This document shows positions 1 through 6,172 of a stretch of 8,919 bases of DNA, in pieces (position 1 is the first letter of the stretch; every line of letters begins with the position of its first letter). The translations under genes and the position numbers were made by a program. Under the pieces are notes generated by a model. That model was not told the DNA's origin and did not search any database. It worked only from the letters and a program-made list of their open reading frames with translations. The DNA is from Candidatus Nealsonbacteria bacterium CG01_land_8_20_14_3_00_12 (GTDB taxonomy: Bacteria; Patescibacteriota; Minisyncoccia; Minisyncoccales; PETJ01), in contig PETJ01000059.1 in NCBI GenBank assembly GCA_002781125.1, positions 1 through 8,919 of the forward strand. Direction: 5' to 3'.

Positions 1-2
1 TA

Positions 3-68
3 GCCGGCTTCGGGTTATTGGAAGAAAAATTATTTGAAAGAGAAAAAAGAAAGCTCGAAAGAAAATAA
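3..68 (+). CDS. C-terminal tail of an unidentified protein (partial)
   Basis: The window opens inside a reading frame that gives 21 codons and a TAA at 66-68. The visible residues begin AGFGLLEEKLFERE and continue as a charged, helix-like lysine/arginine/glutamate tail. A T-tailed hairpin follows 32 bases later, which fits the end of a real gene. Too little is visible to name a family. The other two frames of this stretch carry stops. It could be a chance open frame, but the terminator placement favours a genuine gene end. Confidence 0.4.
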   Translation, partial: AGFGLLEEKLFEREKRKLERK

Positions 69-100
69 ATTTTTCTTATTTATCTCTTTTATAACAAATT

Positions 101-137
101 AGGGCATTGAGATTTTTTAGTTTAAGATGCCCTTTTT
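101..137 (+). terminator. Rho-independent terminator of the upstream gene
   Basis: AGGGCAT (101-107) pairs perfectly with ATGCCCT (127-133), and T133 starts a run of five T. The loop is long (about 19 nt), which weakens the call. The position between a stop codon at 68 and the start at 179 fits a terminator closing the upstream gene, so the next gene probably has its own promoter in 138-178. I see only a weak candidate there (TTGATT at 136-141, 17 nt, TAAATT at 159-164). Confidence 0.6.
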
Positions 138-178
138 GATTTAAAGCCTTTAAAATGATAAATTGATTAGATGAGTAT

Positions 179-1426
179 ATGAAATTTATAGCTGATTTTC
201 ACCTTCATTCAAAGTATTCCAGGGCCACAAGTCGTGACATGAATTTAGAGAATCTTGATAAATGGGCGAGGATTAAGGGAATTAAGGTTTTGGGAACGGG
301 TGACTTCACCCACCCCGAATGGTTTAAAAATTTAAAAGAAAAACTAGAGCCAGCCGAGACCGGGCTTTTTAAGTTGAAGAATTCTGATTCTCCAACTCGT
401 TTTATTTTAACTGCCGAGATTAGTTGTATTTATACAAAAGGCGGAAGGGTTAGAAAAATTCATATTATAGTTTTTGCTCCCTCTTTTGAGATTGTTGATA
501 AAATAAATGCCCATTTAGGTTGGATTGGGAATTTAAAAGCTGATGGCCGTCCAATTTTAGGCCTAGACGCCAAAGAATTAGCAAAAATTGTTTTAAATAT
601 TTCTGAAAACTGTTTAATTGTCCCGGCTCACTTAATGACTCCTTGGTTTTCTTTGTTCGGTTCTAAATCAGGATTTGACTCCCTCCAAGAGTGTTTTAAT
701 GAATATTCAAAATATATTTTTGCCGGCGAAACGGGACTCTCGGCAAATCCTTTAATGCTTTGGCGAATGCTAGATGGTCGAAGAATTACATTGATAAGCA
801 ATTCAGATAGTCATAGCCCAGCTCATCTTGGTCGGGAGGCAAATGTTTTTGATACCGAAATTAGTTATCCGGCGATAACAAATGCGATAAAATTAAAAGA
901 TCCCCAAAAATTTTTATATACAATTGAATTTTTTCCTGAAGAAGGAAAATACCATTATGATGGCCACAGAGTTTGCGGAATTTCTTTATCACCTGCGGAA
1001 TCTAAAAGATACAACAATATCTGCCCAAATTGCGGAAGGTCTTTAACTATCGGAGTTTTAAATCGAGTTGATTCTCTGGCAGATAGACCAGAAGGTTTTA
1101 AACCAGAAAATGCCATTCCCTTCAAAAGTTTGGTTCCCCTGGCAGAAATAATTGCCAACGCTTTAGGCGTAATGGTAGGAACAAAACAAGTTGAGGAGGA
1201 ATACAAAAATTTAATTGAAAAATTTGGAAACGAATTTAATGTTTTAATTGATATTTCCCGTCAGGATTTAGAAGCAGTTACCCTGCCAGAAATTGCTGAA
1301 GGTATAATAAGAGTGAGGGAAGGAAAAGTTTTCATTGAGCCAGGTTACGATGGTGTTTACGGAAAAATCAGAATCTTTTCCAAAGGCGAACAAAAAACTG
1401 TTTCTCGTCAAAAAACTTTGTTTTGA
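179..1426 (+). CDS. Endonuclease Q (EndoQ) family PHP-domain DNA repair enzyme
   Basis: Characterised members nick DNA 5' of deaminated bases (uracil, hypoxanthine) and abasic sites, starting an alternative excision repair path. The 415-residue length is normal for the family. Visible PHP metal-site motifs are DFHLHS (H8, H10), GTGDFTHP (D42, H45), TAEIS (E80), KIHII (H95), PAH (H151) and SNSDSH (D210, H212). The family's zinc-binding segment follows: H263/C266 and CPNC (C282, C285), then TIGVLNRV and LADRPEGF. The last five residues are QKTLF, which fits the bacterial beta-clamp-binding consensus (see findings). The ATG at 179 is the first plausible start, directly giving the conserved N-terminus. 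No Shine-Dalgarno is visible. The gene lies between a terminator and a hairpin-rich gap, so it may be monocistronic. The family call is strong; the exact substrate is inferred. Confidence 0.9.
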   Translation: MKFIADFHLHSKYSRATSRDMNLENLDKWARIKGIKVLGTGDFTHPEWFKNLKEKLEPAETGLFKLKNSDSPTRFILTAEISCIYTKGGRVRKIHIIVFAPSFEIVDKINAHLGWIGNLKADGRPILGLDAKELAKIVLNISENCLIVPAHLMTPWFSLFGSKSGFDSLQECFNEYSKYIFAGETGLSANPLMLWRMLDGRRITLISNSDSHSPAHLGREANVFDTEISYPAITNAIKLKDPQKFLYTIEFFPEEGKYHYDGHRVCGISLSPAESKRYNNICPNCGRSLTIGVLNRVDSLADRPEGFKPENAIPFKSLVPLAEIIANALGVMVGTKQVEEEYKNLIEKFGNEFNVLIDISRQDLEAVTLPEIAEGIIRVREGKVFIEPGYDGVYGKIRIFSKGEQKTVSRQKTLF

Positions 1427-1429
1427 GGC

Positions 1430-1450
1430 GAAGAGGGCCTTACCCTCTTC
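1430..1450. repeat. Perfect 8-bp hairpin after the EndoQ gene
   Basis: GAAGAGGG (1430-1437), loop CCTTA, CCCTCTTC (1443-1450). It begins four bases after the EndoQ stop codon but has no T tract behind it, so it is not a standard intrinsic terminator. It may act as a 3'-end stabiliser or be part of a dispersed palindromic repeat: a similar stem (GAAGAGGAC/GTCCTCTTC) occurs inside the next gene at 2201-2221. Confidence 0.6.
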
Positions 1451-1454
1451 TTCA

Positions 1455-1481
1455 TCTACCCGAGCCACAGCGAAGGGTAGA
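1455..1481. repeat. 7-bp hairpin TCTACCC/GGGTAGA
   Basis: TCTACCC (1455-1461) pairs perfectly with GGGTAGA (1475-1481) around a 13-nt loop containing GAGCCACAGCGAA. It is the second of three hairpins in the 102-bp gap between the EndoQ gene and the reductase operon. The CCGAG and AGCGAAGG words in it recur in the in-gene palindromic insert near 2171-2225, which suggests a repeat family. No function is evident. Confidence 0.5.
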
Positions 1482-1504
1482 GAAGAGATTTATTTCTTCG
1501 ATTC

Positions 1505-1521
1505 GCCCCGTTGGTCGGGGC
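1505..1521. repeat. GC-rich 6-bp hairpin just before the reductase operon
   Basis: GCCCCG (1505-1510), loop TTGGT, CGGGGC (1516-1521). It ends seven bases before the ATG at 1529 and is markedly GC-rich for this window. In the mRNA it would sit where the ribosome lands, so it could restrain initiation. It lacks a T tract, so it is not a clear terminator. A TTG at 1511 in its loop is in frame with the gene, but starting there would add six residues with no family support. Confidence 0.5.
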
Positions 1522-1528
1522 TCGATAT

Positions 1529-2485
1529 ATGATAATTGGAATTCCAAGAGCTTTGATTTATTGGAAACAGCCTTATTTTTGGGAGAGTTTTTTTGAAAAT
1601 TTAGGTTTTAAGGTTTTGCTTTCTCCGCCAACTAATAAAGAAATTGTTGAAATGGGAGTGAAAGTGGCGGATCCTGAAACTTGTTTTTCAAATAAGGTTT
1701 ACTGGGGACATTTATTATGGCTTGATGGGAAATGCGATTTAATTTTTGTTCCGAGGTTAAAAGCAAATGAAGAAAAATTAGAATACTGTCCAAAATTTTT
1801 CGGCTTACCTGACTTAGCTCAGATTTTAGTTAAAACGCCAATTTTAACTGAAACTTTCGATCGCAGAAAAGAGGAAACAAAAAAAGCCCTTGAAAGACTG
1901 GGTAAAAAACTGAAGAAAAATAAGGAAGAAATAAAGAAAGCAGCCGGAACTGCTTTTTTAAAAGAAAAAGAATTAAAAGAAAAAGAAGAGCAAGAATTTT
2001 TTAAAAAAATCCAATCTAAAAAACAAAAGTTAGTTCTGGTTTCTCACCCCTACAATTTATACGATGATTATGTTAATTTAAGGATGAAAGAAAAGTTAGA
2101 AAAATTAGGGGCAGAGCCAATATTCATTGATGAAGTACCAATAAAATCCCAAATCTCAAACCTCAAATACCGAGCTTCCATAAATGGAAGCGAAGGTGAA
2201 GAAGAGGACGAAGTCCTCTTCGCCTCTCAAAACTTAAATTGGCCAAAATTTCATTGGGAGTTTGGTAAAGAGTTAATGGAGAGAATTGAGGTAGCCCTGA
2301 ACTACCGGATTGCCGGCGCCATTGAGATTTCTTCTTTTGGTTGTGGTTGTGATGCAGTAATAAAAGAATTTGTAGAAAAAACATTTAAACAAAATAGAAT
2401 TCCCTTTCTTTATCTAATGATTGACGAACAAACTGGTGAAGCCGGAATCCAAACCCGGTTAGAAGCCTTTATGGATACAATATGA
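1529..2485 (+). CDS. DUF2229 / acyl-CoA dehydratase activase-related Fe-S subunit A (HgdB-like)
   Basis: This 318-residue protein belongs to the DUF2229 group (COG3580-like, from memory), related to the cluster-binding subunits of 2-hydroxyacyl-CoA dehydratases. Family marks are IGIPRALIYW at the N-terminus, SPPTNKEI (32-39), the C52 segment ETCFSNKV, EYCPKFFGLPD (C87), a C-x-C in FGCGCDA (C272, C274) and the closing DEQTGEAG...TRLEAFMD. C52, C87 and C272 or C274 are candidate cluster ligands. Residues about 115-165 are a lysine/glutamate-rich, coiled-coil-like stretch. Residues about 206-236 look like a translated repeat insert (see the repeat entry). I chose ATG 1529 because IIGIPRAL is where the family begins; the TTG at 1511 lies in a hairpin loop. 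It overlaps the next gene by ATGA. Its substrate is unknown; acting as half of a heterodimer with the next product is inference. Confidence 0.8.
   Translation: MIIGIPRALIYWKQPYFWESFFENLGFKVLLSPPTNKEIVEMGVKVADPETCFSNKVYWGHLLWLDGKCDLIFVPRLKANEEKLEYCPKFFGLPDLAQILVKTPILTETFDRRKEETKKALERLGKKLKKNKEEIKKAAGTAFLKEKELKEKEEQEFFKKIQSKKQKLVLVSHPYNLYDDYVNLRMKEKLEKLGAEPIFIDEVPIKSQISNLKYRASINGSEGEEEDEVLFASQNLNWPKFHWEFGKELMERIEVALNYRIAGAIEISSFGCGCDAVIKEFVEKTFKQNRIPFLYLMIDEQTGEAGIQTRLEAFMDTI
2147..2230. repeat. In-frame low-complexity plus palindromic insert inside subunit A gene
   Basis: The insert begins with a degenerate direct repeat (CAAATCT, CAAACCT, CAAAT). Two perfect hairpins follow: GCTTCCA-TAAA-TGGAAGC (2174-2191) and GAAGAGGAC-GAA-GTCCTCTTC (2201-2221). 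It is translated in frame, starting KSQISNLKYRAS and running into an acidic stretch, GSEGEEEDE. It falls between the segments FIDEVPI and NWPKFHWEFG, which I recognise as family-like, so it looks like a surface-loop insertion. The frame stays open throughout, so the gene is not broken. The boundaries are approximate. Confidence 0.6.
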
Positions 2486-3561
2486 AAAAACCAATTATTA
2501 CCTTTGCTAGGTGGGGGAATTACACTATTGCCTTTAAGACTCTTTTTGAACAGTTGGGTTTGGAAGTTATCCCTCCAGAAAAAACAAATTCTCAAACTAT
2601 TGCTGAAGGAGCGAAAATTGCCCCGGAAATGTATTGCTTTCCAATGAAGGTAACCCTTGGTAATTATCTACCCGCTCTTAAAAAGGGGGCAAACACTATT
2701 TTTATGGTTCAAAACGTTGGGGGGTCCTGTCGGCAAAGATATTACGGAGCAATTCAAGAAAAAGTCTTAAAAGAGACCGGTCATGATATTAATTTTTTAG
2801 ATTTTCGAGCTGCTCCAAAAGATATTTATTCTGCAATAAAGAAAATTTCCAATGCCTCTTTTTGGCAAATAATAAAGGCCGGTCGTTTTTTCTTCAAGAA
2901 ATTAAGATTAATTGAAAAAATTGAAAAAGTGGCCCAATATTATCGGCCGAGGGAAATTGAGAAGGGAATGACTGATAAAATCTTAACTGAGAGTTTTTCA
3001 AAACTCGAAGAGTTAAAAAAAGAAAAAGATTTCCCAAAACTAAAAAGAGAAATTTTTAAAAAACTCTCTGAGATTAAGATTGAAGAAAACAAAGACCTTC
3101 CCAAAGTTGCTTTAGTTGGTGAAATTTATACGGTTTGCGATCCGACAATAAACTTTGAAGTTGAAAGCAAATTAGGAAGGGAGGGAGTCGAAGTCCATCG
3201 GGAAATGGATATCACCTATCATCTAAAAAAATTGATTTTTCCCTGGAAAGATTGGATAATCCAGAAAAAAATAAATCCCTATTTAAAATCTACTGTCGGT
3301 GGCCACGGCCGAGACGCCATTTACGAAATGCTCCATTATATAAAAGAAGATTTTGACGGCATAATTCACCTTCTACCCTTTCAATGCATGCCGGAAGTCA
3401 CGGTTAGGCCGATTTTGGAAAAAATTCATCGAGAATCAGGGATTCCATTTTTATCAATATCTTTAGACGAACAAACGGCCGAAGCTGGAATCGACACCCG
3501 GCTCGAAGCTTTTATTGATGTAGTTAGAAATTATCATCAAAGTAAAAAATCAAAAATATGA
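2482..3561 (+). CDS. DUF2229-type Fe-S subunit B (COG3581-like, HgdB-related)
   Basis: This 359-residue protein is a paralogue of the preceding product. It begins ITFARWGNYTIAFKTLFEQLG, followed by the C52 segment (MYCFPMKVTLGNYLPAL), GGSCRQRYYG (C83), IYTVCDP (C219), a glycine-rich GGHGRDA (273-279) and LLPFQCMPE (C302). It ends DEQTAEAGIDTRLEAFIDVV, almost the same as the end of subunit A. C52, C83 and C302 are the best candidate ligands for an iron-sulfur cluster. Residues about 140-205 form a charged, probably helical region. The ATG overlaps the previous stop as ATGA, and its own TGA overlaps the next ATG in the same way, so translational coupling is likely. The family lacks a settled function: it resembles ATP-driven double-subunit reductases and dehydratases. 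No adjacent gene for CoA-ester metabolism is visible, so the true substrate cannot be named. Confidence 0.8.
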   Translation: MKKPIITFARWGNYTIAFKTLFEQLGLEVIPPEKTNSQTIAEGAKIAPEMYCFPMKVTLGNYLPALKKGANTIFMVQNVGGSCRQRYYGAIQEKVLKETGHDINFLDFRAAPKDIYSAIKKISNASFWQIIKAGRFFFKKLRLIEKIEKVAQYYRPREIEKGMTDKILTESFSKLEELKKEKDFPKLKREIFKKLSEIKIEENKDLPKVALVGEIYTVCDPTINFEVESKLGREGVEVHREMDITYHLKKLIFPWKDWIIQKKINPYLKSTVGGHGRDAIYEMLHYIKEDFDGIIHLLPFQCMPEVTVRPILEKIHRESGIPFLSISLDEQTAEAGIDTRLEAFIDVVRNYHQSKKSKI

Positions 3562-5783
3562 AAACTTTTTTAGGAATTGACGTTGGTTCAATTTCAACAA
3601 AGTTTGTTTTAATTGATGAGAAAAATAAAATTCTCTTTTCTTCCTATTTCCGGACCGAAGGAAATCCAATTGGAGCTGTTCAGAAAGGATTAAAGGAATT
3701 GAGAAAATATATTGAAACTCATAATCCAGAAATCGAAATTACTGGAGTGGGGACGACTGGTTCAGCTCGATATTTAACCGGAGTTATTACTGGAGCCGAT
3801 TTAATTAAAAATGAAATTACTGCCCACGCAAAAGGAGTGTGTTCTTTTATTCCCGACGCTAGAACAGTAATTGAAATTGGTGGCCAGGATTCAAAAATTA
3901 TAATTTTAGAAAATGGAGTGGTGGTTGACTTTGCGATGAATTTGATTTGTGTAAAAGGAAATACAAAAATAACTACCAATCCAAGTTATACTTCTAGGCC
4001 AATTAAGGAAGTCCAAATAGGTCAAAAAGTTTTAACTCATGAAGGAAGATTTAAACCAGTAGAGCAGGTTTTTGAAAGGAAATATCAAGGAGAGATGATA
4101 AAAATTGAAGCTTCAAGCTTTAAAAAATTAGACATCACCCCAGAGCACCCAATTTTAGGATTAAAGAGAGAAGATATTAAATGCTATCAAAGTCATTCCA
4201 GAAATAATATTCCCATTTGTAAACCGCCAGAAGAAAACACTTGCAAAAAGCAATGTGCAAAATGGAAAAATTTCTCTTGGGAACCTAAATTTATTCCAGC
4301 CAAAGAATTTCGAAAAGGAGATTTCATTGCTACACCTCTCCCCTTAGAAAATCAAATAGATAGTCCTATTTTGTTAAATTATTCTGCAGTAAAAACTGAA
4401 CCTAAAGTATTTAGACCGTTTAAAAAAATAGATAAATTTGTTTTTAGGCCAGATTTACTTCGATTATTAGGTTATTATCTAGCTGAAGGTTGTATCTTAT
4501 ATAACAGGGCTCGGCGAGATAAAAAATTAAAATATCCTTGCGGAGTGAGTTTTATATTTAATATAAATGAAAAAAGCTATATAGAAGATATTAAAAAGAT
4601 TATTTCTCAGAACTTTGGTAAACTTAATATTAAAATTATTAAAAAGCCAGAGCATGAAACCACAATAGTTGCAATATATAGTAAAAGTTTAGCCGAATAC
4701 ATAAAATATCTTTGCGGCTCTATGGCAGATAAAAAAAGATTAAGCACGGAGTTGTTAAATTTAAAACCCTCCTTACAAAAAGAAATTTTAAAAGGTTTTT
4801 TTAGAGGAGATGGACAATTGAGAAAAAGGCTACAAAATGCTTTAGGTTCAGATAAAAGAGGTAATAGGTATTGTGCATCTACTGTTTCTGAAGATTTAGC
4901 CCATCAATTATATTGGTTATTACTGCGGAATGAAATTAAATGCACCTTGAGAAAATCATCTTCAAAAACAAAGGGAGACAAATACGCTTATTTTATTGAG
5001 GTTTTTGGAAAGGAAATTAATAAATTGGAGGATAAACAATTAGTTAATCCTCAAAAGCAAGGTTATAAATCTTTTATCTATAAAAATTGGCTTTTTGAAC
5101 CAATAAGAAAAATAAAAAAATATAAATTTAAAGGAAGCATTTATAACTTAAAAGTAAAAAATGATGATTCCTACGTTGCTAATGCTATCGGAGTTCATAA
5201 CTGTGCCGCTGGTACCGGCGCCTTTCTCGACGCCCAGGCATTTCGATTAGGAATTCCAGTCGAAAGGTTCGGTGAGATTGCTCTAAAATCAAAAAAACCG
5301 ACTACCATCGGCGCCAGGTGTACCATATTTGCCGAGTCAGACATGATTCATAAACAACAAATTGGCCACTCGCCCGAAGATATTGTTGCCGGGCTTTGCC
5401 AGGGTTTGGCCAGGAACTTTTTAAGCAATGTTGCTAGGGGGAAGAATATTCAACCACCAATTGTTTTTTTAGGAGGGGTTTCAGAAAACAAGGGAATGAG
5501 AGAGGCTTTTGAGGGCGCTTTGGGTCAAGAAATCGTTGTTCCAGAATATAATACCGTCATGGGAGCATTTGGAGCCGCCCTTTTGGTCAAAAAAAATCCG
5601 CCATCAAAAACTAAATTTTTAGGATTTGAAATCTCTGATAAAAACATCAGATGCACCTCTTTTCAATGCCAGGGTTGTCCTAATCGCTGCGAGGTAATCG
5701 AGGCGAGAATAGAGGGGAAAGTGATGGCCAGATGGGGAGATAGATGCGGCAAATGGTCAAATTTAAATGTTAATTCTACTTAA
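3558..5783 (+). CDS. BadF/BadG/HgdC-type ATPase activase interrupted by an intein
   Basis: The 741-residue precursor splices to about 323 residues. The product is an ASKHA-fold ATPase that passes low-potential electrons to a partner reductase or dehydratase on ATP hydrolysis (COG1924-like). Extein motifs are GIDVGSISTK (6-15), GVGTTGSAR (63-71), IEIGGQDSK (105-113), then CAAGTGAFLD (549 on), GARCTIFAESD (C588) and FLGGVSENKG (about 637-646). After splicing the two cluster cysteines become C131 and C170, 39 apart, the same spacing as C127 and C166 of the Acidaminococcus activator as I recall it. The C-terminal extension carries C699, C704, C707, C711 and C730, possibly a second metal site. The intein occupies residues 131-548. 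The gene is coupled by ATGA to subunit B, so its partners are almost certainly the two upstream DUF2229 proteins. Family assignment is strong; the pathway is not known. Confidence 0.88.
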   Translation: MKTFLGIDVGSISTKFVLIDEKNKILFSSYFRTEGNPIGAVQKGLKELRKYIETHNPEIEITGVGTTGSARYLTGVITGADLIKNEITAHAKGVCSFIPDARTVIEIGGQDSKIIILENGVVVDFAMNLICVKGNTKITTNPSYTSRPIKEVQIGQKVLTHEGRFKPVEQVFERKYQGEMIKIEASSFKKLDITPEHPILGLKREDIKCYQSHSRNNIPICKPPEENTCKKQCAKWKNFSWEPKFIPAKEFRKGDFIATPLPLENQIDSPILLNYSAVKTEPKVFRPFKKIDKFVFRPDLLRLLGYYLAEGCILYNRARRDKKLKYPCGVSFIFNINEKSYIEDIKKIISQNFGKLNIKIIKKPEHETTIVAIYSKSLAEYIKYLCGSMADKKRLSTELLNLKPSLQKEILKGFFRGDGQLRKRLQNALGSDKRGNRYCASTVSEDLAHQLYWLLLRNEIKCTLRKSSSKTKGDKYAYFIEVFGKEINKLEDKQLVNPQKQGYKSFIYKNWLFEPIRKIKKYKFKGSIYNLKVKNDDSYVANAIGVHNCAAGTGAFLDAQAFRLGIPVERFGEIALKSKKPTTIGARCTIFAESDMIHKQQIGHSPEDIVAGLCQGLARNFLSNVARGKNIQPPIVFLGGVSENKGMREAFEGALGQEIVVPEYNTVMGAFGAALLVKKNPPSKTKFLGFEISDKNIRCTSFQCQGCPNRCEVIEARIEGKVMARWGDRCGKWSNLNVNST
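3948..5201 (+). mobile_element. Intein with LAGLIDADG homing endonuclease, 418 residues
   Basis: The intein begins at Cys131 (CVKGNTKIT, block A) and ends at Asn548 (GVHN, block G), followed by Cys549 as the +1 nucleophile. Block B is TPEHP (T194, H197). The two endonuclease motifs are LLGYYLAEG (303-311) and LKGFFRGDG (411-419), with acidic residues E310 and D418 and about 100 residues between them. Block F covers IYNLKVKND and SYVANAI. All class 1 splicing residues are present: Cys1, block B Thr and His, penultimate His, terminal Asn and +1 Cys. Between blocks B and C lies a cysteine set, C209, C221, C229 and C233. Removing it restores the family motif MNxxCAAGTG with no residue gained or lost, which fixes both junctions. 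The intein DNA is more AT-rich in places than the flanking coding DNA. Splicing and endonuclease activity look intact but are inferred. Confidence 0.93.
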
Positions 5784-5786
5784 ATT

Positions 5787-6149
5787 ATGGTAGAGGAATA
5801 TAAATTTGGTTCAATAACTATTGATGGAAAAACTTATGAATACGATGTCGAAGTCCGTTGGACTGGCGAAGTTTTGAAATGGTGGCGAGAAGAAAGTCAT
5901 ATCATTGATGTTGCAGACGTAAAAAGAGCAATTGGAGAATCTCCCGATACAATTATCATTGGTACCGGAGAAGCAGGAATGGCTAAAGTCACCGAGGAAG
6001 CCAAAAAAGAAATTCTCTCTAAAGGAATTGGATTAATAATTGATAAAACCGAAGAGGCAATAAAAACCTTTAATATTCAAAAGGAAGAGTCAACAGAGGA
6101 AGAAGGGGTGCGGAAAAAGGTGATAGGACTATTCCACTTGACTTGCTAA
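5787..6149 (+). CDS. Mth938/AAMDC-like (DUF498) small domain protein
   Basis: This 120-residue protein matches the Mth938-like fold family, which includes archaeal Mth938, human AAMDC and the NDUFAF3 domain. Supporting motifs are FGSITIDGKTYEYDV near the N-terminus, the tryptophan/arginine segment WTGEVLKWWREESH, the central VKRAIGESPDTIIIGTG (about 45-61) and the closing VIGLFHLTC, which corresponds to the family's usual C-terminal ending. It is therefore full length, despite the acidic linker near residues 100-108. It starts three bases after the ATPase stop and belongs to the same operon. Molecular function in bacteria is undefined; the mitochondrial relative NDUFAF3 assists complex I assembly. 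A role in assembling or serving the Fe-S reductase encoded upstream is a guess from position only. The codons for the final HLTC also contain the -35 box of a promoter. Confidence 0.82.
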   Translation: MVEEYKFGSITIDGKTYEYDVEVRWTGEVLKWWREESHIIDVADVKRAIGESPDTIIIGTGEAGMAKVTEEAKKEILSKGIGLIIDKTEEAIKTFNIQKEESTEEEGVRKKVIGLFHLTC

Positions 6150-6166
6150 AAGAAAGACTTTATAAT
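6138..6166 (+). promoter_or_regulatory. Near-consensus sigma70-type promoter
   Basis: TTGACT (6138-6143) and TATAAT (6161-6166) are separated by exactly 17 bases: one mismatch to the -35 consensus and none to the -10. It overlaps the last codons of the Mth938-like gene. Transcription should begin near 6173. This is the best promoter in the window and it points at a stretch with no coding frame. The -35 hexamer also encodes Leu-Thr of a conserved protein end, so part of the match could be coincidence. Confidence 0.55.
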
Positions 6167-6172
6167 AATTTT

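Noticed and set aside
1511..1528. TTG at 1511 as start of DUF2229 subunit A
   Set aside because: It lies in a GC-rich hairpin loop and adds six residues ahead of the family's IIGIPRAL start; ATG 1529 is better.
1335..1532. + strand 65-codon frame overlapping the end of EndoQ and the hairpin gap
   Set aside because: It is a shifted frame of the EndoQ 3' end running into palindromic sequence; the serine-rich middle reflects the repeats and it matches no family I know.
3719..3979. - strand 86-codon frame across the activase
   Set aside because: It is antisense to the conserved ATPase motifs and the intein start.
3558..5783. Reading the 741-residue activase as a fusion of an ATPase with an unrelated domain
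   Set aside because: Blocks A, B, F and G, both LAGLIDADG motifs and exact restoration of MNxxCAAGTG on removal show an intein, not a domain fusion.
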